Shown here: positions 27,524-36,863 of the stretch, piece by piece
Layout of the letters: every line of letters starts with the position of its first letter
Position numbering within the stretch: position 1 is the stretch's first letter
Source of the DNA: Sunxiuqinia sp965372405
GTDB taxonomy: Bacteria > Bacteroidota > Bacteroidia > Bacteroidales > Prolixibacteraceae
Assembly: GCA_965372405.1 (NCBI GenBank)
Contig: CBDVCE010000004.1
Span: forward strand, 1 to 64,000
Direction of reading: 5' to 3'
DNA length: 64,000 bases
Notes under the pieces: model-generated
The model's input: the letters and a program-made list of their open reading frames with translations, nothing else
Told to the model about the DNA's origin: nothing
The model's database searches: none
Program-made: the position numbers and the translations under genes

Positions 27524-27662
27524 ATTCAGTAGATTTCAAAAATGCAACTCTTTTAACTAAGCTTCTCCGTTTTCTGAATCAATATTGTTTCTTTCTAATG
27601 AGTCCTCATGGATTCCACTCTTTTTATATCTTTGTAATGGATCGATCAATAATTGTTTTTCA

Positions 27663-30221
27663 ATGAAGCAAAACAGTTTCTCAACACGAATATCTTTTAT
27701 CTTAGGTTTTCTGCTACTTCTCAGCTCTTCTGCATATAGTCAGGATGTAGTTTTGAGGCATTACGATGAAAGCATTTTTGTCATTTCGAATTACTCCGGG
27801 ATTGATGTTTCAACCAAGGAGAGACGCTCTGTTCAGCAATTGCTCGATCAAAATATTGGTGGTTTTCGTTTTTACATTCGATGGGAAAGACAAGAAAATC
27901 AACTGATGCTGGTGCATGCACGGGGATATTCAACTCCACTACTTGAAGAGCTTACAAGATTACGACAGCACCTTGAAAATAAACCTGACAAAATATTAAC
28001 TCTCTTTTTAGACTTCAACGTCAATGTTAATGAGTTAATATCACTATTCGATAAATCTGGTTTAAGTCAATTTTTGTATGAGTACAAAGAAGGTCTCGGT
28101 TGGCCTACCTTAACAGAAATGGTAGAAACAGGCAAACGGCTTGTTGTCTTTGGTATGCAGGAACATCGAAATAGCCCTGATTGGATGCATTATATCTGGA
28201 ATCATGCAGCTGAACCTTATTTCTCAATTTTGGAGGTGTCTGATTTTAATACTGAATTTTTAAAAGGAGATTCAAAGAACAGTTTGTTGATTTATAATGA
28301 TTTCAACTTCCCTCGTTCAAAAAATAGAATTGATGAATCATTCTTTGATACTTCCCGAAATCCATACTTAATTGAACATGTAAAAAAAACATGGATGAAT
28401 ACTGGAAAAACTCCAAACTTCATCATGCTCGACACTTATGAAAGTTGGATTTTAAATGTTCTATATACACTCCGAAGTTTTAAAACAATAAAAGGAACTT
28501 TATCATTCAACTCGAAAATATTGAATTATGTAAGTTGGGAAGGAACAAATAGTTTGACCAGCGGTAATTATTGTTTTCCTGTTGGCCCGGGAGAAAGTAT
28601 GACTTTGACTCCACAAAGTCCGGGATATCGGTTCATACCAGAATCCGTCACTTTTGACGAACCTGAAAGAAGTCAAGTTCAACATTTTGCTGCAACTCCA
28701 TTTGAAATTACAGAGAACCTGGAGGTTTACTGCAATTTTGAAAGTGCCGCGAAGGATTACAGTATAAATAACTTTAGCAGCAAAGAAATTGGGATGCAGT
28801 ATATAACTGACCCTGATCGTAGTTTAGTTGCGAAGTTTGATGGGAAAGGACATATTGTATTACCAAAAGCTGAAGAACTAAAAATTCGAGATCATGATTT
28901 TACTATTTCTGCATGGGTAAAAATTGATAACTATCAGGAAAACAAAAGTGATTATTGCGTTATAGGCACATCCAGTAATACTTATCAACAAGGGATTCAC
29001 CTCAACATAAGGCACAAAAAACCCTATTTTGGATTCTTTGCAAACGACCTTCAAGGCAAAACTAGAATTGAAGCCAAAAGATGGCATCATATAGTTTGGA
29101 GATACAATAAGCTGAATGGTGAACAAGCCATCTTTGTTGACGGGAAATTGGATAGTCGTTCATTAGGTCATCCCACTTATAAAGGGCGAGAGAATATTTA
29201 TATTGGTTTAGCTTATTCCGAAAGCTCAGCAATGATTGGGTTGATTGATAATCTTTCCATCTGGTCCAGAACGCTAAGCGAAGAAGAAGTTTGGAGCTTA
29301 AGCCGCGAAGTCGTTGAATTGGATCCTTCAAGAAACATTTTTGTGCGTTACCCTTTGCTTTCAAGAATGGGAGCTATAATTCTAGCAATCGCTGTATTGA
29401 TTTTCATTTATTTGAAGTTGCCACTTAAGTCATACAGAAAACGATTTATTTCAAGGGAAACATTAAATGAGTTGGAACAATCTGGCGATGATTATCCTGA
29501 GAAAAATTACATTCAGCTTTTTGGCGATTTTAAAGCAGTTGACAAAAATGGTGATGATATTACAAATCAGTTCACACCGAAACTGAAACAACTGTTTCTC
29601 TTAATTTTAGCACACTCACAAAAGAATAAAAAAGGAATCTCAACTAGAGAACTTTCTGAAATACTCTGGCATGGAATGTCCTATCAGAATGCAAAGAATA
29701 GCCGTGGTGTCACTATTCGCAAACTAAGAATTATATTGCAATCACTTGAGGATGTTGAGATCATCTTCAATGTAGACTGTTGGACAATAAACTTCTCTAA
29801 AAATGTGTATTGCGATTATGTAGAGTGTTTTAATCTGCTTGCCGAATACAAAGATTCATTACCTGGGTTTTATCTTGATTTCTACAAAATCATTAGGGCT
29901 GGTGAAGTTTTTAAGGGAGAATCACATATCTGGCTAGATGACTATAAGGGTTATATTGGAAATAACATAATTGACATCCTTATTAAGTTCATTAATAAAC
30001 TTGATATTGAAAAGGATAGTGAACTAATATTGAAGCTGGCTGATCGAATTTTAGTAACTGATCCAGTAAATGATCAGGCCATTTCTTTTAAACTAAAAAC
30101 ACTTATTTCTCAGGATAATCTTAACACAGCAAAGTTCACATATGAAAAATTTGCTACACTTTATGAGCAAATGTATAGCGAAAAACTCGCCCTGACTTTC
30201 GAGGATCTTATAAAATCATAA
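27663..30221 (+). CDS. Membrane-spanning regulator: PLC-like domain, LamG, TM helix, SARP/BTAD-like DNA-binding half
   Basis: Started at the ATG at 27663 (MKQNSFSTRISFILGF; the upstream in-frame start only adds a tail before a perfect signal peptide), the product has 852 residues. Order: signal peptide (1-26); PI-PLC-like barrel (about 28-285: QNIGGFRFYIRWE, then LVHARGYSTPL); LamG/concanavalin-like domain (about 385-540: DFTISAWVKI, WHHIVWRYN); TM helix (567-585); winged-helix domain of SARP/OmpR type (about 615-715: RELSEILWHGMSYQNAKNSR, TIRKLR); and a BTAD-like helical tail (716-852). In the PLC-like part the first catalytic His (usual HNS/T) reads ISNYSG, so it is probably a sensor and not an enzyme. 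This looks like an outside-to-DNA one-component regulator, in the way of ToxR but built from different parts. It is 139 bases after the TIM-barrel lipoprotein. Confidence 0.8.
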   Translation: MKQNSFSTRISFILGFLLLLSSSAYSQDVVLRHYDESIFVISNYSGIDVSTKERRSVQQLLDQNIGGFRFYIRWERQENQLMLVHARGYSTPLLEELTRLRQHLENKPDKILTLFLDFNVNVNELISLFDKSGLSQFLYEYKEGLGWPTLTEMVETGKRLVVFGMQEHRNSPDWMHYIWNHAAEPYFSILEVSDFNTEFLKGDSKNSLLIYNDFNFPRSKNRIDESFFDTSRNPYLIEHVKKTWMNTGKTPNFIMLDTYESWILNVLYTLRSFKTIKGTLSFNSKILNYVSWEGTNSLTSGNYCFPVGPGESMTLTPQSPGYRFIPESVTFDEPERSQVQHFAATPFEITENLEVYCNFESAAKDYSINNFSSKEIGMQYITDPDRSLVAKFDGKGHIVLPKAEELKIRDHDFTISAWVKIDNYQENKSDYCVIGTSSNTYQQGIHLNIRHKKPYFGFFANDLQGKTRIEAKRWHHIVWRYNKLNGEQAIFVDGKLDSRSLGHPTYKGRENIYIGLAYSESSAMIGLIDNLSIWSRTLSEEEVWSLSREVVELDPSRNIFVRYPLLSRMGAIILAIAVLIFIYLKLPLKSYRKRFISRETLNELEQSGDDYPEKNYIQLFGDFKAVDKNGDDITNQFTPKLKQLFLLILAHSQKNKKGISTRELSEILWHGMSYQNAKNSRGVTIRKLRIILQSLEDVEIIFNVDCWTINFSKNVYCDYVECFNLLAEYKDSLPGFYLDFYKIIRAGEVFKGESHIWLDDYKGYIGNNIIDILIKFINKLDIEKDSELILKLADRILVTDPVNDQAISFKLKTLISQDNLNTAKFTYEKFATLYEQMYSEKLALTFEDLIKS

Positions 30222-30431
30222 AATATTACACAAATAGGTTAATTTTCTTTTTAACCCATCTACAACCTTAATCTATAGTATATTGTATCTTTCAATTTGT
30301 GAAGTATTTTGCAATATTAACCCACTTGGTAACCCCGCAATAATCGACTCATAAGCGCCAATTAAATCAAAAATAACTGCCTTGCCATACATTTGGATCA
30401 GCTTAAATGCAAAAAACTATTAAAGGCGGAG

Positions 30432-31958
30432 ATGAAATTTAGATTTAAAAATCCATTTAAAGGAAAAAGAGCTTTTCTGTGGCTGATTGCCCTTGGAGCA
30501 ATAGGGTGTGTTATCGTACTTAGCTTGGGGAACAAGGTAGTCGAATATACATCCACAGATGATTACTGTATGTCATGTCATGTTCACCCCCACGCTGAAC
30601 AAAGTTGGAAACTTGGAGCACACTATAACAACAGTGCTGGTGTTGTCGTTCATTGTGTAGAATGTCACCTCCCACCTAAAGGACATGGATATTTGCTTGC
30701 GAAAGCCAAACATGGATTTAAAGACGTTTATGGAGTTCTTTTTAAAGATAGTGCAGATTTCAACTGGGAAGAAAAGAGTAAACTGGAAAATGCCAAAGAA
30801 TTTGTCTACATAGAATCTTGTTTAAAATGTCATCAAAATCTTTTCCCGGTAACTCTTTCAACTGAGGGGGATGATGCTCATTTAACGTACCTAACAAGCA
30901 ACGATGATCTTCAATGTATCAATTGCCACTTGCATGTCGGACACTATGATCCAAATGCAAAACATGAGCATAATGCAAATTTTGGCAACTTGCCTGCTGT
31001 AAATAAAGATATATATACCGAAGCAACAGCTGTAACAAGCTTTACAAGCTTCAATGAAAAAATTCCTGGCTCAAGCATTTCATTTAATATGGTTGCTGTA
31101 AATGGTGGGGAATTCCTAATGGGAAGTTCCGAAAAAGAACCATTAAGAGATAATGATGAAGGTCCCGTACATAAAGTTAAACTTGATGATTTTTGGATGG
31201 CAGAAATTGAAGTTAGCTGGGATGCCTATTTAGCATTCTTTAAAGCTACATCGTCACAAGGTCGTAAAGAAGCTGTTGAAGAAAATGAAGTTGATGGTAT
31301 TAGCGGGCCTACTCCTCCGTGGGGTGCTCCAGATCAAGGATGGGGAAAAGGGAAACGTCCTGCAATTACAATGAGCTGGCATGCTGCCAATACATATTGT
31401 AGATGGCTTACTCAAATCACCGGTAAAAAATATCGTTTGCCAACCGAGGCAGAATGGGAATATGCAGCACGTGGTGGCACACAAACAGCATATCCGTTCG
31501 AGGGTACTCCAAAAGATTATTCTTCACAAGGTTTCTTTAACAAGTTATTTGGAGCTGACACAACAATCATTAATACTTATACAAATTATGAGTTAAACAG
31601 TGAAGGAAGAACAAAAGCACCAACTGACGTAAAAGCCAACCCTTTTGGACTTAAGAATATGCACGGTAACATTGCCGAATTCTGCCTCGATTATTACTCG
31701 CCTACAGTTTACCAAGAAGATGCTAAAAAACTAGCAGTAAATCCTCGTGGTCCTAAAAAAGGAAGAGCACATGTTGTTCGTGGAGGTTCATTTAAAAGCG
31801 ATGCGAAAGATATTAGAAGTGCCGCACGTGACTACACAAAGACAAAAGCATGGTTGACCACTGACCCACAAATGCCAAAATCAATCTGGTGGTATTCAGA
31901 TATAATTGGAATTGGATTTAGAGTAGTGTGCGAAGTTGATAATACAATAGAAAAATAA
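30432..31958 (+). CDS. Tetraheme NapC/NrfH-type cytochrome c fused to a sulfatase-modifying-factor-like domain
   Basis: The ATG at 30432 (MKFRFKNPFKGKRAF, preceded by GGCGGAG) gives 508 residues; a TTG start at 30393 is unlikely. There is one membrane anchor (13-33), then four heme motifs: CMSCH (46-50), CVECH (75-79), CLKCH (130-134) and CINCH (162-166), as in quinol-oxidising NapC/NrfH. A SUMF1/FGE-like domain (about 217-505: FNMVAVNGGEFLMGSSE, RLPTEAEWEYAARGG, GNIAEFCLDYY, RGGSFKSDA) follows. The cysteine pair that true FGE needs around RGGSWxC is missing (RGGSFKSD), so it is probably a binding scaffold. It lies 13 bases upstream of the oxidoreductase gene. Confidence 0.92.
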   Translation: MKFRFKNPFKGKRAFLWLIALGAIGCVIVLSLGNKVVEYTSTDDYCMSCHVHPHAEQSWKLGAHYNNSAGVVVHCVECHLPPKGHGYLLAKAKHGFKDVYGVLFKDSADFNWEEKSKLENAKEFVYIESCLKCHQNLFPVTLSTEGDDAHLTYLTSNDDLQCINCHLHVGHYDPNAKHEHNANFGNLPAVNKDIYTEATAVTSFTSFNEKIPGSSISFNMVAVNGGEFLMGSSEKEPLRDNDEGPVHKVKLDDFWMAEIEVSWDAYLAFFKATSSQGRKEAVEENEVDGISGPTPPWGAPDQGWGKGKRPAITMSWHAANTYCRWLTQITGKKYRLPTEAEWEYAARGGTQTAYPFEGTPKDYSSQGFFNKLFGADTTIINTYTNYELNSEGRTKAPTDVKANPFGLKNMHGNIAEFCLDYYSPTVYQEDAKKLAVNPRGPKKGRAHVVRGGSFKSDAKDIRSAARDYTKTKAWLTTDPQMPKSIWWYSDIIGIGFRVVCEVDNTIEK

Positions 31959-31971
31959 ACAAAATACTGTC

Positions 31972-33321
31972 ATGACTGATAAAGCAAATAATATTAACAG
32001 AAGAAGATTCCTTGAATCTACAGCACTTGCAAGCGTTGGAATTTTAGGCGCTGGAGCTGTACTTTCATCCTGCAAAAAAGAAATGGATAATGCAGCGCTG
32101 GGCTTACCTCCAATTTTAACGGCTGCCCCTAAAGGGAAGAAACTACGTGCTGGCTTGGTTGGAACTGGAAATAGAGGAACAGGGGCTGCAATTAACTTCA
32201 TTAGTGCTGGACCTGATTTGGAAATTGTTGCACTTGCTGATGTTTTTCAAAACAAAGTGGACGCTTGTAAAAAGCGTTTTGCAAAATATAAAAGACCAAT
32301 TGATGATGATAAATGCTTTGTAGGTTTTGATGCTTACAAAAAGCTGATGGCTCTTGAAGAAGTTGATGTTGTATTATTAGCTACTCCTCCACAATTTCGT
32401 CCTGAACATTTTAAGGAAGCTGTAAAACAGAAAAAACATGTATTCCTTGAAAAACCAATGGCCGTTGACCCGGTAGGTATTCGTTCAGTTATTGCAACAG
32501 CTAAAAAAGCAAAAGCTATTGGATTAAATGTAGTGACTGGAACACAACGCCGTCATCAGCAGGATTACGTTGAAACATACAAGCAAGTAGCAAACGGTGC
32601 AATTGGCAAAATCGTTGGTGCAAAAGCATTTTGGAATCAAAATCATGTTTGGTTCCGTACTCGTGAAGAAGGCTGGGATGACATGACCTACATGATCAGA
32701 AACTGGAATAACTTTTGCTGGTTAGGTGGAGACCATTTTCTTGATACCCATGTGCACAATATTGATGTAATAAATTGGTTTGTTGGAAAACATCCTGAAA
32801 GTGCAGTGGGTTATGGTGGCCGCGCTCGTCGTTTAACCGGTGATCAGTACGATTTCTTTAGTATTGATTTTGATTTTGGAAACGGGTTAAGTTCACATAG
32901 TATGTCTCGTCAGGTTGACAACTGTGCCAACGGAACTGGTGAATTAGTTGTTGGTACAGAAGGATACACAAACTGTCGAAATACGATTTGGAATCACGAT
33001 GGAAGCGTTAAGTGGAAATTTGAATATCCAAAAGATGAAAATGGTCAGGAAATGACCAAAATCAAAATCCCACCATACGTACAAGAACATATGCACCTTG
33101 TATATGCCATAAGAACGGGAAAATACGTTAATGAAGCAGAACAAACAGCAATCTCAACCCTAACAGCAATTATGGGAAGAACCGCTGCATATACCGGCAA
33201 AAAAGTTAGCTGGGACGAAATATTTAAATCAGGCATGGATCTCGGTCCAAAAGAAATGAAATTTGGTCCTGTCGATATGGAATTTCCAATTCCTGTACCA
33301 GGATCAGCACATAAAGCATAA
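31972..33321 (+). CDS. Tat-exported Gfo/Idh/MocA family oxidoreductase
   Basis: The 449-residue protein has a twin-arginine signal (RRRFLE, residues 10-15) and a possible lipobox (VLSSC, Cys34). The Rossmann dinucleotide fold starts AGLVGTGNRGTG (about 58-70), and EKP (FLEKPMAV) and the C-terminal barrel follow (GGDHFLDTHVHNIDVINW). Such exported members keep a tightly bound NAD(P) and oxidise or rearrange sugars in the periplasm. Coupling to the upstream quinol/heme protein (13-base gap) is inferred, and would let a periplasmic sugar oxidation feed the electron-transport chain. Confidence 0.92.
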   Translation: MTDKANNINRRRFLESTALASVGILGAGAVLSSCKKEMDNAALGLPPILTAAPKGKKLRAGLVGTGNRGTGAAINFISAGPDLEIVALADVFQNKVDACKKRFAKYKRPIDDDKCFVGFDAYKKLMALEEVDVVLLATPPQFRPEHFKEAVKQKKHVFLEKPMAVDPVGIRSVIATAKKAKAIGLNVVTGTQRRHQQDYVETYKQVANGAIGKIVGAKAFWNQNHVWFRTREEGWDDMTYMIRNWNNFCWLGGDHFLDTHVHNIDVINWFVGKHPESAVGYGGRARRLTGDQYDFFSIDFDFGNGLSSHSMSRQVDNCANGTGELVVGTEGYTNCRNTIWNHDGSVKWKFEYPKDENGQEMTKIKIPPYVQEHMHLVYAIRTGKYVNEAEQTAISTLTAIMGRTAAYTGKKVSWDEIFKSGMDLGPKEMKFGPVDMEFPIPVPGSAHKA

Positions 33322-33404
33322 CCTAAACCAACTAAATCTTTTAAGTAGTCGCAGTAGTAGTAGCTGCAGTTGAAGGCATAACCTAAACCAACTAAACCTT
33401 TTAA
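33316..33404. repeat. Imperfect 60-base tandem repeat at the 3' end of the oxidoreductase gene
   Basis: GCATAACCTAAACCAACTAA with TCTTTTAA (33316-33344) recurs at 33376-33404 with one mismatch. Each copy is followed by GTAGTAGTAG-like triplet tracts. The first copy includes the stop codon of the Gfo gene. A local duplication. Confidence 0.8.
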
Positions 33405-33423
33405 TTTGTAGTAGTAGAAAGCT

Positions 33424-33453
33424 CCGGGAGTAGAAATTTAATTTCTCTCTCGG
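33424..33453. other. Long hairpin upstream of the GT2 gene
   Basis: CCGGGAG-T-AGAAAT pairs with ATTTCTCTCTCGG over 13 bases with one bulge and one G-U, closing a three-base loop. No T-run follows on either strand, so it is more likely an RNA stability or processing element than a terminator. It stands 43 bases before the glycosyltransferase ATG. Confidence 0.6.
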
Positions 33454-33496
33454 ATGCCTTCAACAAAAGGGTTATTAATGCTTTAAAACAAAAAAG

Positions 33497-34417
33497 ATGG
33501 TTTCACTGGTAATACCCATATTTAATGAAGAAGAACTAATTGATGAATTAGTTCCCAGAACCATAACTGCACTTGAAAATTTCACAAAAGATTTTGAAGT
33601 TATTTTTGTTGATGACGGAAGTGTTGATTCAAGTCTGGAGAAACTAATTAACTACCAGAAAAACGACAAACGTATTAAGGTCATATCCTTTTCGAAGAAT
33701 TTTGGACATCAGGCAGCATATACTGCCGGGCTTGAATACTCCAAAGGTGAACTCGTCGCAATGATGGATGGAGATTTACAAGATCCTCCAGAGCTATTGG
33801 CTGACATGTACAAAAAGATTATCACTGAAGACTTTGATATTATAAGCGGAAAACGTTCAGCAAGAAAAGGAAATATCACTAAGAATATCTTCACCAATAT
33901 ATTCCATTCCATCTTTAAAAAGATGGCAGGTGTTGATGACCTTGAAAATGCAGGCAACTTTTCGATGATGAACAGAAATGCTGTAAATGCATTAATTTCA
34001 TTGAAAGAACGTGTAAGATATTTGCCTGGACTTAGAAGCTTCATCGGTTTCAAACATGGCTACATTGAGTATGTGCGTGAAGACCGCTTTCAGGGCGAAC
34101 CAAAAATGTCAATTGCAAAGCTCATTGTTCTAGCCAGTGATGCAATCTTTTCATTTTCAAAACTCCCGATCAAAATTTGCTTAACACTTGGTTTAATTGG
34201 CACTATCGTGTTTATGCTAGCTGGGATCTATGTATTAATTGCGAAAATTTTAGGCTTCGCTCTTTTCGGATGGTCATCAACTGTTTTAAGCATCTATTTT
34301 CTAGGTTCAATCCAACTCATATTCTTAGGTGTAGTTGGCGAATATGTCTATCGGATCTATAAAGAATCTCAAAACCGCCCCCTTTATTTCATTAAGAAAG
34401 TTTACGAAAAAGAATAA
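33497..34417 (+). CDS. GT2 family glycosyltransferase (GtrB/dolichol-phosphate mannosyltransferase-like)
   Basis: The 306-residue enzyme starts with the GT-A fold (LVIPIFNEEELIDEL, VDDGSVDSSLEKL, DGDLQDPPE: the DxD metal motif) and has two C-terminal membrane helices (about 230-255, 265-290). GtrB-type enzymes charge undecaprenyl phosphate with a sugar for use on the periplasmic side. The next gene, 5 bases on, is a polytopic GT-C-like protein that could use this donor. Confidence 0.94.
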   Translation: MVSLVIPIFNEEELIDELVPRTITALENFTKDFEVIFVDDGSVDSSLEKLINYQKNDKRIKVISFSKNFGHQAAYTAGLEYSKGELVAMMDGDLQDPPELLADMYKKIITEDFDIISGKRSARKGNITKNIFTNIFHSIFKKMAGVDDLENAGNFSMMNRNAVNALISLKERVRYLPGLRSFIGFKHGYIEYVREDRFQGEPKMSIAKLIVLASDAIFSFSKLPIKICLTLGLIGTIVFMLAGIYVLIAKILGFALFGWSSTVLSIYFLGSIQLIFLGVVGEYVYRIYKESQNRPLYFIKKVYEKE

Positions 34418-34422
34418 ACTGA

Positions 34423-36495
34423 ATGAAAAGTAGTATCTCGAAAATAGTCTTCTATATCCTTGCATTTCTTATGCTTGGAACTCTGCTGTTTATCAGTAGA
34501 GATGCTGGCATTTCGGGCGACGAAGAAGTTCACTACAAACATTCAGAAAAAGTATACGATTATTTTGCAACCTTAGGTAAAGACCAAGATGCCTTAAACA
34601 CCCCTAAAACCCATTTGCAATACTACGGGCAATCGCCCGACAATATTGCCACAATATTAATCCATTGGTTCAATATTGAAGATATTTATGGGTTCAGGCA
34701 TTTATTTAGCAGCTTTTTAGGATGGCTTGCCATTTTTGTCACAGCTCTTTTCGCTATTTGGCTAAAGGGCTATCGTGCAGGCATCTTTGTTCTCTTGCTA
34801 TTTACTGTTTCACCTCGTTTTATGGGTCATTTGCAAAATAATATGAAAGACATTCCTTTTGCTCTAGCTTATATTGCCGGTGTTTTTTATACACTGAAAT
34901 TAACCTATGCCAAGTTCAAACCGCAATCTTCAAGTTTAATTTTTTATTTGATAGCGAGTATTGCTTTTTCCGTCAGTATTAGAGCAGGGGGAATCTTATT
35001 GGTGTTTTATCTCCTTTTTGCAGGATTTTTATTCTTGCTTTTCGATTTTATTGAAAAACGAAACTTAGATTGGAGAACTGCACAGAAATTGTTTGTGCGG
35101 CTTTTGGTCATTTCATTTTTGGGTTACCTTTTTGGACTCATTTTATGGCCTTATGCCTTACAAAATCCACTTCTTAATCCTTGGAAATCGTATCAGGTAA
35201 TGACAGATTTCCCAACAACAATTCGTCAAATCTTCGATGGCGAATTCATTTGGTCAGATTTTCTCCCCTGGTATTATTTGCCAAAATATTTATTAATAAC
35301 CATCCCTATTATTGTGTTTGGAGGAGTTGCCTTATTTTTCCTCTATCTAAAAAGGATAATGGGGGGAAATCACAAAGTAACTTACACATTTTTGTTATTC
35401 TCGATTCTATTTCCTCCAATATTTGTCATATTGGTTAACGCCAACTTATATGGAGGATGGAGACATCTTCTTTTTATTTACCCAGGGCTAATTGTCATTT
35501 CCGCTTTGGGTATCAATGAATTTTACAAACGAGTTGAAAAACGTACTATTAAAATTGTTGTTTCAGCTTTGTTTGGATTAATGCTAATTCATCCGATTGC
35601 TTTCATGGCAAAATCACACCCCTATTATTATCTTTATTATAACCAATTTGTAGGAGGACTTAATGGTGCTTATACGAATTATGAAACTGATTATTACTAC
35701 CATTCAATGAGAGATGGTGCTGAATGGCTTAAAGATCATCTAAAAGAGAACCGGATAAATAAGAAAGTAATCGTTGGAGGAAATTTCCAGATCTCTCCTT
35801 ATTTTTCAGAAAAAAAGAACATTAAATTCAACTATATCCCTTATATCCATAGCCAAGATAACAACTGGGATTATGCCATATTTGCAAACAGTTATATTCA
35901 TCCCGAGCTATTGAAGAATGGCAGCTTCCCTCCTGAGGGCACAATTCACACTATTGAAGTTGATGGTGTGCCAGTGTGCGCCGTGGTAAAAAGAAAGTCA
36001 AAAGATGGGAAACGGGGGAAGGCAGCATTTCTTAAAAAAGATTATAAAACAGCGATTGAACATTACAATGAAGCTCTAAAAAGTTACAAGAAAGATGGGC
36101 ATCTATATTATAGAGTTGCAAAATGTTTATATTTGTTGAATGAAAAGGATGAATCTCTAGTGACTGTAAAACAAGCACTAAAAGTAAATCCTGTTTATGA
36201 GCCAGCATTAAAACTGGCTGGAACTATTGAAAAAGAAAAAGGAAATATTAAACAAGCGAAAGACTATTTTGAGAAATTGATTGAAGTAAATAGGAAATAC
36301 TTCATTGCGTATGTCGAGCTTGCTGAAGTTTATTTCCCGGAGAATCCAAATAAGGCACGTGAACTTTTAAAAGTTGCATTAGAACTTAACCCAAGGTACA
36401 GACCAGCGATTGAGTCACTTGCAGATACTTATCAGGAAACCCATCCGGGAATTGTAGATAAATACAGGGAATATTTAAATTCAATGAGATATTAA
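34423..36495 (+). CDS. Polytopic GT-C (ArnT/PMT-like) glycosyltransferase with C-terminal TPR domain
   Basis: The 690-residue protein has about ten membrane helices in 1-410. The first periplasmic loop holds SGDEEVHYKHS, with the acidic pair typical of GT39/GT83 active sites, and NNMKDIPFA resembles ArnT/PMT loop motifs. A soluble region (410-525) and at least three TPR units (about 530-680: AFLKKDYKTAIEHYNEALKSY, LYYRVAKCLYLLN) end the protein. It probably transfers a lipid-linked sugar to a protein or envelope glycan; the TPRs may bind that acceptor. Confidence 0.85.
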   Translation: MKSSISKIVFYILAFLMLGTLLFISRDAGISGDEEVHYKHSEKVYDYFATLGKDQDALNTPKTHLQYYGQSPDNIATILIHWFNIEDIYGFRHLFSSFLGWLAIFVTALFAIWLKGYRAGIFVLLLFTVSPRFMGHLQNNMKDIPFALAYIAGVFYTLKLTYAKFKPQSSSLIFYLIASIAFSVSIRAGGILLVFYLLFAGFLFLLFDFIEKRNLDWRTAQKLFVRLLVISFLGYLFGLILWPYALQNPLLNPWKSYQVMTDFPTTIRQIFDGEFIWSDFLPWYYLPKYLLITIPIIVFGGVALFFLYLKRIMGGNHKVTYTFLLFSILFPPIFVILVNANLYGGWRHLLFIYPGLIVISALGINEFYKRVEKRTIKIVVSALFGLMLIHPIAFMAKSHPYYYLYYNQFVGGLNGAYTNYETDYYYHSMRDGAEWLKDHLKENRINKKVIVGGNFQISPYFSEKKNIKFNYIPYIHSQDNNWDYAIFANSYIHPELLKNGSFPPEGTIHTIEVDGVPVCAVVKRKSKDGKRGKAAFLKKDYKTAIEHYNEALKSYKKDGHLYYRVAKCLYLLNEKDESLVTVKQALKVNPVYEPALKLAGTIEKEKGNIKQAKDYFEKLIEVNRKYFIAYVELAEVYFPENPNKARELLKVALELNPRYRPAIESLADTYQETHPGIVDKYREYLNSMRY

Positions 36496-36511
36496 TTAAA
36501 GGTTTAAAACG

Positions 36512-36760
36512 ATGAAAAAGTTATTGATGCTATTTGCAGTTCTTGGACTGTTTGCTATTGGAAACATGAACCCGGCTATTGCACAGGAAGATGAAGATCT
36601 TCTTGCTGTTGATGATACATTGTCTATTGACGACATGGATCCTGTTTTTTATGAAGAAGGTGAATCAGAAAAAGGGAACTTATCAATCATCCTAATTGTT
36701 GGTGGTGTATTAGTTGTTGCTGGTGGAGTTTATTTCTTTACGAAGAAAAAGAAAAAATAA
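36512..36760 (+). CDS. Small membrane protein with acidic periplasmic segment
   Basis: The 82-residue protein has a signal peptide (1-24, ending AIA), an acidic segment (EDEDLLAVDDTLSIDDMDP), one TM helix (about 56-76: LSIILIVGGVLVVAGGVYFF) and a KKKKK tail. It lies 16 bases after the GT-C gene and before a terminator, so it belongs to that operon. Function unknown; it could be a small subunit or an acceptor. Confidence 0.8.
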   Translation: MKKLLMLFAVLGLFAIGNMNPAIAQEDEDLLAVDDTLSIDDMDPVFYEEGESEKGNLSIILIVGGVLVVAGGVYFFTKKKKK

Positions 36761-36801
36761 ACTTTGACAGAAATCCGGTAATTGTAGTTATTTACCAAAA
36801 T

Positions 36802-36837
36802 ACAAAAGGAGTTGTGATAAATCACAACTCCTTTTGT
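36802..36837. terminator. Bidirectional intrinsic terminator
   Basis: A perfect 17-base stem (ACAAAAGGAGTTGTGAT and its complement) around AA, with T-rich ends on both strands, separates the converging small membrane protein and OmpA-family genes. Confidence 0.93.
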
Positions 36838-36863
36838 ATTTTACATCAAATAGCTCCAAATTA

